From contig DDVX01000019.1 in the NCBI GenBank assembly GCA_002345575.1, positions 208,615-272,614 of the forward strand: a stretch of 64,000 nucleotides of DNA, in the 5' to 3' direction. The DNA comes from Stutzerimonas stutzeri (GTDB lineage Bacteria; Pseudomonadota; Gammaproteobacteria; Pseudomonadales; Pseudomonadaceae). The position numbers were made by a program, and so were the translations under genes. The notes under the pieces were generated by a model. That model made no database searches. It had not been told where the DNA came from and saw nothing but the letters and a program-made list of their open reading frames with translations. Shown here piece by piece: positions 8,996-19,129 of this stretch; position 1 is the first letter of the stretch; each line of letters starts with the position of its first letter.

Positions 8996-9482
8996 GCTTG
9001 CGAATCCAGATCTGCACGGCCTGCTCCAGGCCTGCGATGGCCTTGTCGTCCAGCCGGCATTCTGCGCGATAGCCGCCCTCGACCAGCACCATCCAGCGCG
9101 TCAACCCCGCTGCAGGGCAGCGGTTGTCGAGGAACGCCAGCCAGGCGCGGCCGCTCAGTGTGTGCGAATTGTCATCTGGATAGCGGCTGCGACACAGGCG
9201 CTTGAGCAGGGCATTGAGTTGCTGCAGCCACTGGTTGGCGGGCTGGCCGTCGTAGGGTTTGCTCAGCTGGGCCAGTTCGGCCAGAGCAATCTGCCGATGC
9301 GGCTCAATTTCGGCGTCGGTCTGGCGGCTGGCCTTATTCTGCCAACGATGCCAGGGGCGCAGGCGCACCAACAGCAAGATGCCGAGCCCCAACGCAGCGA
9401 GAAACCACCAGCCTGGAGCGGGCGGCCACCAGACAACCGGCGGCGGTGCGATCAGTGGTTGCAAGTCCTCGATGCTACTCAT
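8988..9482 (-). CDS. DUF4381 family membrane protein
   Basis: This 164-residue protein has one transmembrane helix (about residues 20-42, WWFLAALGLGILLLVRL) and a cytoplasmic helical domain with the conserved ALLKRLCRSRYP and LSGRAWLAFLD stretches. This is the DUF4381 family always found between DUF58 and VWA genes in MoxR operons. Function is unknown. It overlaps the gene on each side (4 and 8 bases), suggesting coupled translation. Confidence 0.87.
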   Translation of the reverse strand: MSSIEDLQPLIAPPPVVWWPPAPGWWFLAALGLGILLLVRLRPWHRWQNKASRQTDAEIEPHRQIALAELAQLSKPYDGQPANQWLQQLNALLKRLCRSRYPDDNSHTLSGRAWLAFLDNRCPAAGLTRWMVLVEGGYRAECRLDDKAIAGLEQAVQIWIRKHV

Positions 9483-10450
9483 CGTCTGGCACCGGGTTGT
9501 TGCACACCGAGGTGCTCGCGCAGCTGTTCAACCAGTTCACGCTGGGTACCCAGCGACATCAACGGCGAGCGCAGGCGGTTGGCCAGGCGCTGCCAGCGGT
9601 CGATGCGCGCTTGCCCCTGCTGGCGCCAAGTCTGGCGCAGCCCGGCGTCATGGGTATCAAGCTCCAAGCGGGCGTTGCCCTGGGCGAAGCGTAGGAACCC
9701 GGCGGCAGGCAGGGCATGATCCAGTGGATCGGAAAGCGGCATAAGCAGCAGATCGACATGACGCGCGAGCAGGGTCAGCTGCTGTTCGGCGGTGTCACTC
9801 AGCGTGCGTTCGTCGCAGATGATCACTGCCAGGCTGCCCGGGCGCAGCACCTCGCGAGCTCTTCTCAGCGCCATGCCAAATGCTTCGGGACTGTTGATCT
9901 GATTGGCAGCCAGTTTGGCGTTGGCGCGGGCCAGGCGGTCGAGAAGCAGCAGCAGGCTCTGCTTGCTACGCCGAGGCTTGATCTCGTGCTGTTCGTCCTG
10001 GCCGAAGACCAGCCCGCCAACGCGATCGTTGTGGCTCAAGGCAGCCCAGCCAATAAGGCTCGCAGCCTGTGCCGCGAGTACTGACTTGAGCGCCAGGCCG
10101 CTGCCAAAGAACAGCCGCGGGCTCTGTTCGACGAGGATATAAATGGGGCGCTCGCGTTCTTCGTGAAACAGTTTGGTGTGCGGCTCCTGGGTGCGCGCCG
10201 TGACCCGCCAGTCGATGGTGCGCACATCGTCGCCGGCTTGATAGATGCGCACCTGATCGAAATCCACGCCACGGCCGCGCAACTTGGAATGATGCAGGCC
10301 AACCAGTGGCGCTCGTCGCTGTGGGCTGGCAAACAGCGGAACTTCACGGACCCGGTGCCGTATGTCGATCAGTTCGGACAAGCTCACGCGAACGCCGTTG
10401 GCAGCTGTGCGAGCCGCCTGCGTGGCAGTGGCGGACGCCGGAGAGTGCAT
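9479..10450 (-). CDS. DUF58 domain protein of the MoxR operon
   Basis: This 323-residue soluble protein carries the DUF58 signature, with GRGVDFDQVRIYQAGDDVR and IDWRVTARTQEPHTKLF near residues 58-96, followed by a VWA-like Rossmann half. DUF58 proteins accompany MoxR ATPases throughout bacteria and are thought to be part of the same assembly machine. Its ATG shares one base with the moxR stop (TGATG). Confidence 0.9.
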   Translation of the reverse strand: MHSPASATATQAARTAANGVRVSLSELIDIRHRVREVPLFASPQRRAPLVGLHHSKLRGRGVDFDQVRIYQAGDDVRTIDWRVTARTQEPHTKLFHEERERPIYILVEQSPRLFFGSGLALKSVLAAQAASLIGWAALSHNDRVGGLVFGQDEQHEIKPRRSKQSLLLLLDRLARANAKLAANQINSPEAFGMALRRAREVLRPGSLAVIICDERTLSDTAEQQLTLLARHVDLLLMPLSDPLDHALPAAGFLRFAQGNARLELDTHDAGLRQTWRQQGQARIDRWQRLANRLRSPLMSLGTQRELVEQLREHLGVQQPGARR

Positions 10451-11409
10451 CAGGCCACCGCGACCACGTCGAGGATGCGCTGGAGGACGCGGTCCTGATC
10501 AATGCCGGATGCCTCCGCCTCGAAGGACAGGATCAGGCGATGGCGCAGAACGTCGAACAGCATGGCCTGGATATCCTCGGGGCTGACGAAATCGCGGCCT
10601 GCCAGCCAGGCATGGGCACGCGCGCAGCGGTCCAGTGCAATCGAGCCGCGCGGGCTTGCTCCGTAGGCGATCCAGCCGGCCAGCTCGGCATCGAACTTGG
10701 CCGGCGAGCGGGTCGCCATAACCAGTTGCACCAGGTATTCCTCCACCGCATCGGCCATATAAAGGTCGAGAATTTCCTTGCGTGCGGCAAAGATCGCATG
10801 CTGCGAGACCCGATGTTCCGGCGTGGTTTCGCCGTTGATGGCCTCGCCTCGGGCCTGCTGCAGGATGCGCCGCTCCACCGAAGCATCCGGAAAACCGAGG
10901 CGCACATGCAGTAGGAAACGGTCCAGCTGCGCCTCGGGCAGTGGATAGGTGCCTTCATGCTCGATGGGGTTCTGCGTGGCCATCACCAGAAACAGCGGCG
11001 ACAGGTCGTAGGTGCTCCGACCGACGCTGACCTGGCGCTCGGCCATGGCTTCGAGCAGCGCCGACTGGACCTTGGCCGGTGCGCGGTTGATCTCGTCGGC
11101 CAAGACCAGGTTGTGAAAGATCGGTCCCTGCTGGAAGACGAAGCTGCCGGTTTCCGGGCGATAGATTTCGGTGCCGGTGATATCGGCTGGTAGTAGGTCC
11201 GGAGTGAATTGGATGCGGTGGAATTCGGCTTCCAGGCCGCCAGCAAGCTCCTTGATGGCGCGGGTCTTAGCCAGGCCTGGTGCGCCTTCGACCAGCAGGT
11301 GGCCGTCGGCCAGCAGCGCAATCAGCAGTCGTTCGATCAGGCGCTCCTGGCCGAGAATCTGAGTGGAAAGAAACTGTCGCAAGGCGACCATTGCTTCACG
11401 GTGGTCCAT
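10450..11409 (-). CDS. moxR: MoxR-family AAA+ ATPase
   Basis: This 319-residue ATPase is the first gene of the operon. Walker A is GAPGLAKT at residues 42-49 and Walker B is LVLADEIN with D105-E106; MATQNPIEHEGTYPLPEAQLDRF supplies sensor 1 and the MoxR helix-2 region. MoxR ATPases act as chaperones that insert cofactors or remodel complexes with VWA partners. The gene is divergent from gdhB, with 217 bases between the two starts that must hold both promoters. Confidence 0.94.
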   Translation of the reverse strand: MDHREAMVALRQFLSTQILGQERLIERLLIALLADGHLLVEGAPGLAKTRAIKELAGGLEAEFHRIQFTPDLLPADITGTEIYRPETGSFVFQQGPIFHNLVLADEINRAPAKVQSALLEAMAERQVSVGRSTYDLSPLFLVMATQNPIEHEGTYPLPEAQLDRFLLHVRLGFPDASVERRILQQARGEAINGETTPEHRVSQHAIFAARKEILDLYMADAVEEYLVQLVMATRSPAKFDAELAGWIAYGASPRGSIALDRCARAHAWLAGRDFVSPEDIQAMLFDVLRHRLILSFEAEASGIDQDRVLQRILDVVAVA

Positions 11410-11626
11410 CGTTGGGCTCTTCTGAGGGCTGCTCGGGCAGGGTGCGCGCCGGGCCAGACTTTAATTCATTGACGAGTTCCAGGCTATGCGCGGCTCGGCA
11501 ACTTATTCACGTGGAGCAGGCGCGACGAAATGGGTGCAGACCCCGCTCCGGCGTTGAACTAAGGTGTTTTGACATCAGTCATGTCCGAAAGGGCATGTCG
11601 AATCGTCCCAGCAACGGAGCTTAACA

Positions 11627-14600
11627 ATGGCGTTCTTTACCGCGGCCAGCAAAGCCGACTTCCAGCGACAACTGCAAGTGGCGCTGGCGCAGCATGTTGA
11701 GGAGGGGCGCCTACCGCAAGTGGGGCTTTTCGCTGAGCAGTTCTTCGGGATCGTCGCTTTGAGCGAGCTTGCCGAGCGGCGCATGAGCGATCTTGTCGGG
11801 GCGACGCTGGCCAGCTGGCGGCTGTTGGAACATTTCGATCCGGCGCAGCCACAGGTGCAGGTGTTCAACCCTGATTACGAGAAGCACGGCTGGCAGTCGA
11901 CCCACAGTCTGGTCGAGGTGCTGCACCCTGATATGCCGTTCCTGGTCGATTCGGTGCGCATGGAGCTGATGCGCCGTGGTTTTGCCATCCATACCCTGCA
12001 GAACAGTGTGCTGCAGGTGCGCCGCGGCGCCGACGGTGAGTTTCTGGAGTTATTGCCCAGGGGGGGTAGCACTGCTGATAGCCGTGCGGAATCGCTGATC
12101 TTCATCGAAGTGGACCGGTGTTCCAATGTTGCTGCACTGCGCGAACTGGAGCAGTCGCTGCATGCTGTGCTGGCCGATGTGCGCCTGGCGGTAAGTGACT
12201 TCGCGCCGATGAAAGCCAAGGCTGAAGAGCATTATCAGCGCTTGAGCAGACTGCAAGCGCAAGCTGGCGCCGGTCAGCTGGGCGAAATCATGGACTTCGT
12301 GCGCTGGCTGGTCGATGACCACTTCACCTTTCTTGGCTACGAGGAGTTCACCCTCGAAGAGCAGGGCGAAAGCGCGCGTCTTGCCTATGACCACGACTCG
12401 TTGCTGGGTCTGTCACGGCATCTGCGTACCGGTCACGACGAAGACCAACTGACGACACCGGCAGCGCTGGCCTATTTGCGCGAACCCTTGCTGCTGTCCT
12501 TTGCCAAGGCGGCGACACCCAGCCGGGTGCACCGACCGGCGTACCCGGATTATGTGTCCCTGCGTGAGCTCGACGAGCAGGGGCGGGTGATCCGGGAGTG
12601 CCGCTTCCTTGGCCTGTTCACCTCGTCCGTCTACACCCAGAGCGTGCGGCGCATTCCCTATATTCGCGGCAAGGTTGCCCAGGTGGTGGAGCGCTCGCCA
12701 TTTGAGAATTCGACGCACCTGGCCAAGGAGCTGGTGCAGGTGCTCGAAGTGCTGCCGCGTGACGAGCTGTTTCAGATGACTCTCGATCAGCTCTTCGAGA
12801 CTGCCATCGCCATCGTGCAGATTCAGGAGCGCAACAGGTTGCGGCTGTTCCTGCGTACCGATCCCTATGGTCGTTTCTGTTACTGCCTGGCCTATGTGCC
12901 GCGCGATGTCTATTCCACCGAGACGCGCTTGCGCATTCAGCGAGTGCTGATCGACCGGTTGGGCGCCAGCGGTTGCGAGTTCTCCACCTATTTCTCTGAA
13001 TCGGTGTTGATCCGCGTGCAGTTTCTGCTGCGTCTGGATCCTGAAAAACCGCCGCTGATCGATCCGCTGCAATTGGAAAAAGAAGTGGTGCAGGCCTGTC
13101 GCACCTGGCAGGACGAGTATCGCAGCTTGATCATCGAGCGCTTTGGCGAGGGCCGTGGTACGGCGATTCTGGCGGACTTCGCGCAGGGCTTTCCGGCAGG
13201 TTATCGCGAGCGTTTCGATCCGCTTTCGGCCGCGGTGGATATGCAGCATGCGCTGGAACTTAGCGACGAAAACCCGTTGGGGATGAGTTTCTACCAGCCC
13301 ATCTCCGTTCAGGAGAACCGCCTGCACTGCAAGCTCTACCATCTGGATACGCCGCTGCCGCTGTCGGACATGCTGCCGATTCTGGAGAACCTGGGTCTAC
13401 GCGTGCTGGGGGAATTTCCCTTTCACGTCCGCGACCGAGAAGGGCGCCAGTACTGGATTCACGATTTCATTCTGAGCTACGCCGAAGGTCTGGAAATCGA
13501 CCTGATGGAGCTCAACGAGCCGCTGCAGCAGGCTTTTATTCAGATCCACCATGGTTTGGCGGAAAACGACAGTTTCAACCGACTGGTACTGACCGCCGGG
13601 CTGACCTGGCGTGAGGTCGCCCTGCTGCGTGCCTATGGACGCTACCTCAAGCAGATTCGCATGGGCTTCGACCTGGGCTATATCGCCAGCGCGCTGCTCA
13701 ATCATGCGGATATCGCCCGTGAGCTGGCGCGGCTGTTCAAAACGCGTTTCTACCTGGCGCGCAAGCTTGGCGAGGAGGATCTGGCCGACAAGCAGGAGCG
13801 CCTGCAACAGGCCATTCTGAGCGCACTCGATGGTGTCGCGGTGCTCAATGAGGACCGTATCCTGCGGCGATATCTGGCACTGATCCTGGCCACCCTGCGC
13901 ACCAACTTCTATCAGGCCGACGCCAGCGGCAAGCCGAAGCCTTATTTCAGCTTCAAGTTCGATCCGCACGCGATCCCGGAAATGCCGCGGCCAGTGCCGA
14001 AGTTCGAGATATTCGTCTACTCTCCGCGAGTCGAAGGCGTGCACCTGCGCGGCGGCAAGGTGTCGCGTGGCGGGCTGCGCTGGTCCGACCGCGAGGAAGA
14101 TTACCGCACCGAGGTGCTGGGTCTGGTCAAGGCTCAGCAGGTGAAGAACGCCATCATCGTACCCGGCGGCGCCAAGGGCGGTTTCGTACCGCGCCGGCTG
14201 CCCAATGGCTCGCGCGATGAGGTGTTCGCTGAAGGGCTTGCCTGCTACCGGATCTTCATCAGCGGCCTGCTGGATATCACCGACAACCTCAAGGAAGGAA
14301 AGGTGGTGCCGCCGGCGAATGTCCTGCGTTACGACGAGGATGATCCCTACCTGGTGGTTGCTGCGGACAAGGGCACCGCGACTTTCTCCGATACGGCCAA
14401 TGGCATCGCTGCCGAATATGACTTCTGGCTCGGCGACGCTTTCGCTTCTGGGGGCTCAGCCGGTTATGACCACAAGAAAATGGGCATCACCGCCCGGGCC
14501 GCCTGGGTTTCGGTGCAGCGGCATTTTCGTGAGCGCGGCATTGATGTCCAGCAAGACAGCATCAGTGTGATCGGCATCGGCGATATGGCGGGTGACGTGT

Positions 14601-16471
14601 TCGGCAACGGCATGCTCAGGTCCGAGGCTTTGCAGCTGGTAGCCGCCTTTAACCATATGCACATATTCATCGATCCACAGCCGGATGCCGCCCGTAGCTT
14701 TATCGAGCGCCAGCGTCTGTTCGAGCTACCACGCTCATCTTGGGCCGATTACGACACGTTGTTGATTTCCGAGGGAGGCGGGGTCTTTCCACGCTCAGCC
14801 AAACGCATCGAAATCACTCCGCAGATGAAGGCGCGCTTCGATATCGAGGCGGACTGGCTGACTCCCGCCGAGCTCATCCAGGCGCTGCTTAAGGCGCCGG
14901 TGGACCTGCTCTGGAATGGCGGTATCGGAACCTATATCAAGAGTTCGACGGAAAGCCATGCGGAGGTTGGCGACAAGGGCAATGACGGAGTGCGGGTCAA
15001 TGGCTGCGACGTGCGCGCGAAGGTTATCGGAGAAGGCGGCAACCTGGGAGTCACCCAGCTGGGACGAGTTGAGTACGGCCTGCATGGCGGCGCTTCGAAT
15101 ACCGACTTCATCGACAACGCTGGCGGCGTCAACTGCTCCGACCATGAGGTCAATATCAAGATCCTGCTTAACGAAGTCGTCAGCGCCGGAGATATGACCG
15201 AAAAGCAGCGCAATCAACTGCTGTTTCAGATGACCGATGCGGTCGCTGCGCTGGTGCTGCATGACAACTACAAGCAGACCCAGACGCTGTCCCTGGCTGA
15301 GCGCCGCGCGCGCGTGGGCGGCAGCGAGTACCGTCGTCTAATCAGCGCGCTCGAAGCCGAAGGGCTGCTGGATCGAGCCCTGGAGTTCTTGCCGAGCGAT
15401 GAGACGCTGGACGAGCGTGCAGCGCAGGGCAAGGGGCTGACACGTGCAGAGCTGGCGGTGCTGATTTCCTACAGCAAGATCTCGCTGCAGGAGGCGCTGC
15501 TGCAATCACGAGTGCCGGATGATGCCTATCTGGAGCGGGAGATGGATAGCGCCTTCCCTAAAGTGCTGGCGGATGAGTTCCACGATGCGATGCGCCAACA
15601 CCGGCTGAAGCGGGAAATCATCAGCACGCAGATCGCCAATGATCTGGTCAACCACATGGGCATCACATTTGTTCAGCGTCTGCATGAAGCCACCGGCTTG
15701 AGTGCGGCGAACATCGCCGGGCTCTATGTGGTTGTGCGCGACATATTCCATTTGCCGCACTGGTTCCGCCAGATCGAGGCGCTTGATTACCGAGTCCCGG
15801 CTGAGCTGCAAATGCATTTAATGGAAGAGTTGATGCGCCTTGGCCGTCGCGCCACGCGCTGGTTCCTGCGCAACCGCCGCAACGAGCTGGATGCGGCGCG
15901 TGACGTAGGGCATTTTGGTCCTCGGGTGGCGGCGCTCGGGCTCAAGCTCGATACCCTGTTGCAGGGTGGCACCCGTGAACTGTGGCAGGCCCGCTACCAG
16001 CGCTACACCGAGGCGGGTGTGCCGGAGCTGCTGGCGCGGATGGTGGCCGGCACGCATCACTTGTACACCCTATTGCCGATTCTGGAAGCCACTGACGAAA
16101 CCGGACGTCAGCCAACCGAGGTGGCTGCTGCCTACTTTGCCGTAGGAGGTGTGCTGGAGTTGCCCTGGTATTTGCAGCAACTGACCGCGTTGTCGGTGGA
16201 GAACAACTGGCAGGCGCTGGCGCGTGAGGGCTTTCGCGATGACCTGGACAGCCAGCAGCGTGCGATCACCGTGTCAGTACTGCAGATGGAGGGTGCGCCG
16301 GAAGACTTCGATGCACGGGTGCAGTTGTGGCTGGAGCAGCGTCCGTATCAGGTCCAGCGCTGGCAGCAGATGCTGGCTGAGCTGCGCAGTGCCAACAATG
16401 TCGATTACGCGATGTATGCCGTGGCCAGTCGTGAACTGCAGGATTTGGCGCTGGAAAAGCCTCAGCGATAG
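11627..16471 (+). CDS. gdhB: NAD-specific glutamate dehydrogenase, 180-kDa class
   Basis: This 1614-residue protein is the large NAD-dependent glutamate dehydrogenase (L-180 class), which oxidises glutamate to 2-oxoglutarate and ammonia and serves arginine and glutamate catabolism in Pseudomonas. N-terminal ACT-like regulatory domains occupy about residues 1-700. The catalytic domain (about 710-1220) includes GGLRWSDREEDYRTEVLGL and VPGGAKGGF. A helical C-terminal domain follows. The start is supported by GGAG 8 bases upstream. Length agrees with P. aeruginosa GdhB. Confidence 0.96.
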   Translation: MAFFTAASKADFQRQLQVALAQHVEEGRLPQVGLFAEQFFGIVALSELAERRMSDLVGATLASWRLLEHFDPAQPQVQVFNPDYEKHGWQSTHSLVEVLHPDMPFLVDSVRMELMRRGFAIHTLQNSVLQVRRGADGEFLELLPRGGSTADSRAESLIFIEVDRCSNVAALRELEQSLHAVLADVRLAVSDFAPMKAKAEEHYQRLSRLQAQAGAGQLGEIMDFVRWLVDDHFTFLGYEEFTLEEQGESARLAYDHDSLLGLSRHLRTGHDEDQLTTPAALAYLREPLLLSFAKAATPSRVHRPAYPDYVSLRELDEQGRVIRECRFLGLFTSSVYTQSVRRIPYIRGKVAQVVERSPFENSTHLAKELVQVLEVLPRDELFQMTLDQLFETAIAIVQIQERNRLRLFLRTDPYGRFCYCLAYVPRDVYSTETRLRIQRVLIDRLGASGCEFSTYFSESVLIRVQFLLRLDPEKPPLIDPLQLEKEVVQACRTWQDEYRSLIIERFGEGRGTAILADFAQGFPAGYRERFDPLSAAVDMQHALELSDENPLGMSFYQPISVQENRLHCKLYHLDTPLPLSDMLPILENLGLRVLGEFPFHVRDREGRQYWIHDFILSYAEGLEIDLMELNEPLQQAFIQIHHGLAENDSFNRLVLTAGLTWREVALLRAYGRYLKQIRMGFDLGYIASALLNHADIARELARLFKTRFYLARKLGEEDLADKQERLQQAILSALDGVAVLNEDRILRRYLALILATLRTNFYQADASGKPKPYFSFKFDPHAIPEMPRPVPKFEIFVYSPRVEGVHLRGGKVSRGGLRWSDREEDYRTEVLGLVKAQQVKNAIIVPGGAKGGFVPRRLPNGSRDEVFAEGLACYRIFISGLLDITDNLKEGKVVPPANVLRYDEDDPYLVVAADKGTATFSDTANGIAAEYDFWLGDAFASGGSAGYDHKKMGITARAAWVSVQRHFRERGIDVQQDSISVIGIGDMAGDVFGNGMLRSEALQLVAAFNHMHIFIDPQPDAARSFIERQRLFELPRSSWADYDTLLISEGGGVFPRSAKRIEITPQMKARFDIEADWLTPAELIQALLKAPVDLLWNGGIGTYIKSSTESHAEVGDKGNDGVRVNGCDVRAKVIGEGGNLGVTQLGRVEYGLHGGASNTDFIDNAGGVNCSDHEVNIKILLNEVVSAGDMTEKQRNQLLFQMTDAVAALVLHDNYKQTQTLSLAERRARVGGSEYRRLISALEAEGLLDRALEFLPSDETLDERAAQGKGLTRAELAVLISYSKISLQEALLQSRVPDDAYLEREMDSAFPKVLADEFHDAMRQHRLKREIISTQIANDLVNHMGITFVQRLHEATGLSAANIAGLYVVVRDIFHLPHWFRQIEALDYRVPAELQMHLMEELMRLGRRATRWFLRNRRNELDAARDVGHFGPRVAALGLKLDTLLQGGTRELWQARYQRYTEAGVPELLARMVAGTHHLYTLLPILEATDETGRQPTEVAAAYFAVGGVLELPWYLQQLTALSVENNWQALAREGFRDDLDSQQRAITVSVLQMEGAPEDFDARVQLWLEQRPYQVQRWQQMLAELRSANNVDYAMYAVASRELQDLALEKPQR

Positions 16472-16487
16472 AGCAGTGCAAGCGCCG

Positions 16488-16517
16488 CTGGGCCGCAGGA
16501 TTACGTCTGCGGCCCAG
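16488..16517 (+). terminator. hairpin after gdhB
   Basis: CTGGGCCGCAG (16488-16498) and its exact complement (16507-16517) form an 11-bp stem with an 8-base loop, 17 bases after the gdhB stop. A run of U is lacking, so efficiency as an intrinsic terminator is uncertain. It lies between convergent genes and could serve both. Confidence 0.6.
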
Positions 16518-16586
16518 TCGAATAATCCATGTGTTTACAGTTCCGTCTGGCCGGGTCAGATTTTGTTGACCAGCAGGCAGGCGGAT

Positions 16587-17507
16587 TCAAGCGTCCGGTG
16601 TTTGATGGCCCAGACGGAAGCGGGTGATCTGCGGCAGGTCGCGTAAGTAGCGGACCATATCCGGTGCACCAGCAAGCTTGAGCCCTTCGCCGAGGGCGTC
16701 GGCGTTGCTTGCGCGCTTGTCGAGCAGGAGCAGCTCAGTGTTATTGGCGTTGGGCAGCAGCCGCAGGCGTGCATAAGGCGCTTTTGCATCGAGCAGCAAC
16801 CTCATGAACTCACGGTCACTCCAAGCCTGGGCGGGCATGGCGAGGGCATGGTACTCATCATCCAGCGCCTGCAAGCCGGCACTGTCGAGACGGTAGTCAG
16901 TGAATTCGCACGGTAGCTGGATTTCCAAGCCTCTGAGCCGTGCATAGGCGATGGCGCAGGCGAAGGCCTCGGCGTGATGTTCACCCACCCAGTAGATGCG
17001 CTCCCCAAGCCAGCTGGCCTGTCGCAGTTCAATCGGCGCCTGCTGCTTGAAGCCGGGTAAGGCGGTACCGAGGGTGCGTACGAAATCTTTGTAGCTGATC
17101 ACGCGCAACTGACGACAGGCCGGGGTCGCAGCGAAGGCTTCGAAAGTTGGGTAGATGTTGCCGTCTGCGCTTTGGCCACTGATGCCGTCAATCTGTCGCA
17201 GATCGAGTGATGGAAATGTGCTGATTTCCTTGCGCACCAGGCGCGTCAGAGCGGCATGGGCCTTGGCTTTGTCTTCCTGGACTGGGCCAGAAAGGGCGCC
17301 GCGTGGCAGGTCCACGACCCTTTGCAACCAGGGTCCGCCCTGCCAGAAGATGCTCGGAGCCGGTTCGGCTATGGGGACGAACGGCAGGCGAATCTGACTG
17401 GCATGCTCAAGGGTCTGACGCGGCGGTTTTCCGGTCAGCCCAAGGTGCTGGGCAAATCTGGCAAGTCGGGAAATCACTGACGGCATCGGCTCGGATGGGC
17501 TCATCAT
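16587..17507 (-). CDS. uncharacterised conserved protein
   Basis: This 306-residue protein is convergent with gdhB. It has no signal peptide and no membrane segment. I see no catalytic motif I can name; it contains short charged helices and a Leu-rich C-terminal half. It looks like one of the Pseudomonas-restricted families of about 300 residues. Codon use and GC match the neighbours, so it is a resident gene. The start is uncertain: an internal Met at residue 8 is also possible. Confidence 0.75.
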   Translation of the reverse strand: MMSPSEPMPSVISRLARFAQHLGLTGKPPRQTLEHASQIRLPFVPIAEPAPSIFWQGGPWLQRVVDLPRGALSGPVQEDKAKAHAALTRLVRKEISTFPSLDLRQIDGISGQSADGNIYPTFEAFAATPACRQLRVISYKDFVRTLGTALPGFKQQAPIELRQASWLGERIYWVGEHHAEAFACAIAYARLRGLEIQLPCEFTDYRLDSAGLQALDDEYHALAMPAQAWSDREFMRLLLDAKAPYARLRLLPNANNTELLLLDKRASNADALGEGLKLAGAPDMVRYLRDLPQITRFRLGHQTPDA

Positions 17508-17677
17508 CGTGGATGGGCTCGTTTTAATGAGATCGGAGTGTGCCAGAGCCAGAGCGTATCTGTAATGGTTTTACGGTTTCTGTGGCAGCAGGCGAGGGCT
17601 GCATCAGCTGCTGGTGAGCCTGTGCGGGCACGCTGTTGTGGCACTATTGTCGCCGTAGTGTTCATTGAGGTGCTTCC

Positions 17678-17914
17678 ATGCCAAGCCTCGTGCTGGATAT
17701 CGCATTGCCTGCCGAACGGCTGCTTGCCGTCTATCAAGGCCAAGCCAATCGCATTCTGGTCAGAAGCAGAGATGGGACACGTGTCAGCCTGCCGGCTCAT
17801 CATTTGCGTCCGTTTACGACAACGACCGGCATTTTTGGTTCATTCGAGATGGAATTCTCTGATGATGGCAAGCTGATCCGCCTGCGCCGACTCGATGGAA
17901 CAGGCCGTTTATAG
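17678..17914 (+). CDS. DUF2835 family protein
   Basis: This 78-residue protein matches the small DUF2835 family: an N-terminal LVLDIALPAERLLAVYQG strand-helix, then SRDGTRVSLPAHHLRPF and a closing FEMEFSDDGKLIRLRRL strand. It is a compact beta-rich domain of unknown function. In Pseudomonas it is usually found just upstream of pyrD, as here. Confidence 0.85.
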   Translation: MPSLVLDIALPAERLLAVYQGQANRILVRSRDGTRVSLPAHHLRPFTTTTGIFGSFEMEFSDDGKLIRLRRLDGTGRL

Positions 17915-17990
17915 TGACGTGGACGCAAACGCTAGCGGCATCGTGCCTGCTATACTTTCGCGTCACACCTTCTCCAGGATCTAGCTGCGT

Positions 17991-19031
17991 ATGTACAACC
18001 TGGCTCGCCGGCTGCTGTTCAAGTTAACCCCCGAAAATTCCCACGAGCTGTCGCTGGACCTTATCGGGGCCGGAGGTCGGCTGGGGCTGAACGCCATGCT
18101 CAACAAGGCTCCAGCAAGCCTGCCGGTACGTGTCATGGGGCTGGATTTCCCCAATCCGGTCGGACTGGCAGCTGGCCTGGACAAAAATGGCGAGGCGATC
18201 TGCGGTCTTTCTCAGCTGGGCTTCGGCTTTGTTGAGGTGGGCACCGTGACGCCCAGGCCACAGCCGGGTAATCCCAAGCCGCGCATCTTCCGTCTGCCGG
18301 AAGCGGAAGCGATCATTAATCGCATGGGTTTCAACAATCATGGCGTTGACGCCTTGCTGGAGCGGGTCGATGCGGCGCGCTTCAAGGGTATTCTGGGCAT
18401 CAATATCGGCAAGAACTTCGATACCCCGGTCGAGCGTGCCCAGGACGACTATCTGTTGTGCTTGGACAAGGTCTACCACCAGGCCAGTTACGTAACGGTG
18501 AACGTCAGCTCGCCGAACACACCCGGCCTGCGCAGCCTGCAATTCGGTGACTCGCTCAAGCACCTTCTCGACGCGCTGCGCCTGCGCCGTGAAGATCTGG
18601 AAGTGCTGCATGGCAAGCGCGTACCGCTGGCCATCAAGATTGCTCCTGACATGACCGATGAAGAAATCGTGCTGGTGGCCAATACGGTGTTCCAGGCCGG
18701 CATGGACGCCATCATCGCTACCAATACCACCCTGGGTCGTGAAGGCGTCGCCGGGCTGGCTCATGGCGACGAGGCCGGTGGGCTTTCCGGGGCTCCGGTA
18801 CGTGAGAAGAGCACGCATACCGTCAAGGTACTGGCCGAAACCCTGGGTGGTCGCCTGCCTATCATCGCGGTTGGCGGTATCACTGAAGGCCGTCATGCGG
18901 CGGAGAAGATTCAGGCGGGTGCGAGCCTGGTGCAGCTGTACACAGGATTTATCTACAAGGGACCGGCATTGATACGCGAGTCGGTGGACGCCATGGCCGC
19001 CATACGCTCGCGCAAGGATGTGAATTTCTAG
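17991..19031 (+). CDS. pyrD: dihydroorotate dehydrogenase (quinone)
   Basis: This class 2 enzyme of 346 residues oxidises dihydroorotate to orotate in pyrimidine synthesis and passes electrons to the membrane quinone pool through FMN. Visible features are the N-terminal amphipathic membrane helix (MYNLARRLLFKL), GLAAGLDKNG, the catalytic NVSSPNTPGLR loop, and the phosphate-binding GGITEGRHAAEKI. An AGGA Shine-Dalgarno and a TATACT -10-like box (17951-17956) precede the ATG. Confidence 0.97.
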   Translation: MYNLARRLLFKLTPENSHELSLDLIGAGGRLGLNAMLNKAPASLPVRVMGLDFPNPVGLAAGLDKNGEAICGLSQLGFGFVEVGTVTPRPQPGNPKPRIFRLPEAEAIINRMGFNNHGVDALLERVDAARFKGILGINIGKNFDTPVERAQDDYLLCLDKVYHQASYVTVNVSSPNTPGLRSLQFGDSLKHLLDALRLRREDLEVLHGKRVPLAIKIAPDMTDEEIVLVANTVFQAGMDAIIATNTTLGREGVAGLAHGDEAGGLSGAPVREKSTHTVKVLAETLGGRLPIIAVGGITEGRHAAEKIQAGASLVQLYTGFIYKGPALIRESVDAMAAIRSRKDVNF

Positions 19032-19052
19032 GAGTCATCTGGATCACCCGGT

Positions 19053-19074
19053 GGGGCTCCCTTTTGGGAGCCCC
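19053..19074. terminator. hairpin between pyrD and rmf
   Basis: GGGGCTCCC (19053-19061) and GGGAGCCCC (19066-19074) form a perfect 9-bp stem with a TTTT loop. It lies between the convergent pyrD and rmf genes and may stop transcription from both sides. Neither side has a long T run. Confidence 0.6.
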
Positions 19075-19129
19075 TGGGCTTAGCCCGCCGCCCGGGTGGG
19101 GCGTGCTTATTGAAGTCGGTGTGATTGTG

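Noticed and set aside
12413..14044. long minus-strand frames inside gdhB
   Set aside because: gdhB is intact over the same DNA and the frames have no Shine-Dalgarno sequence or family likeness.
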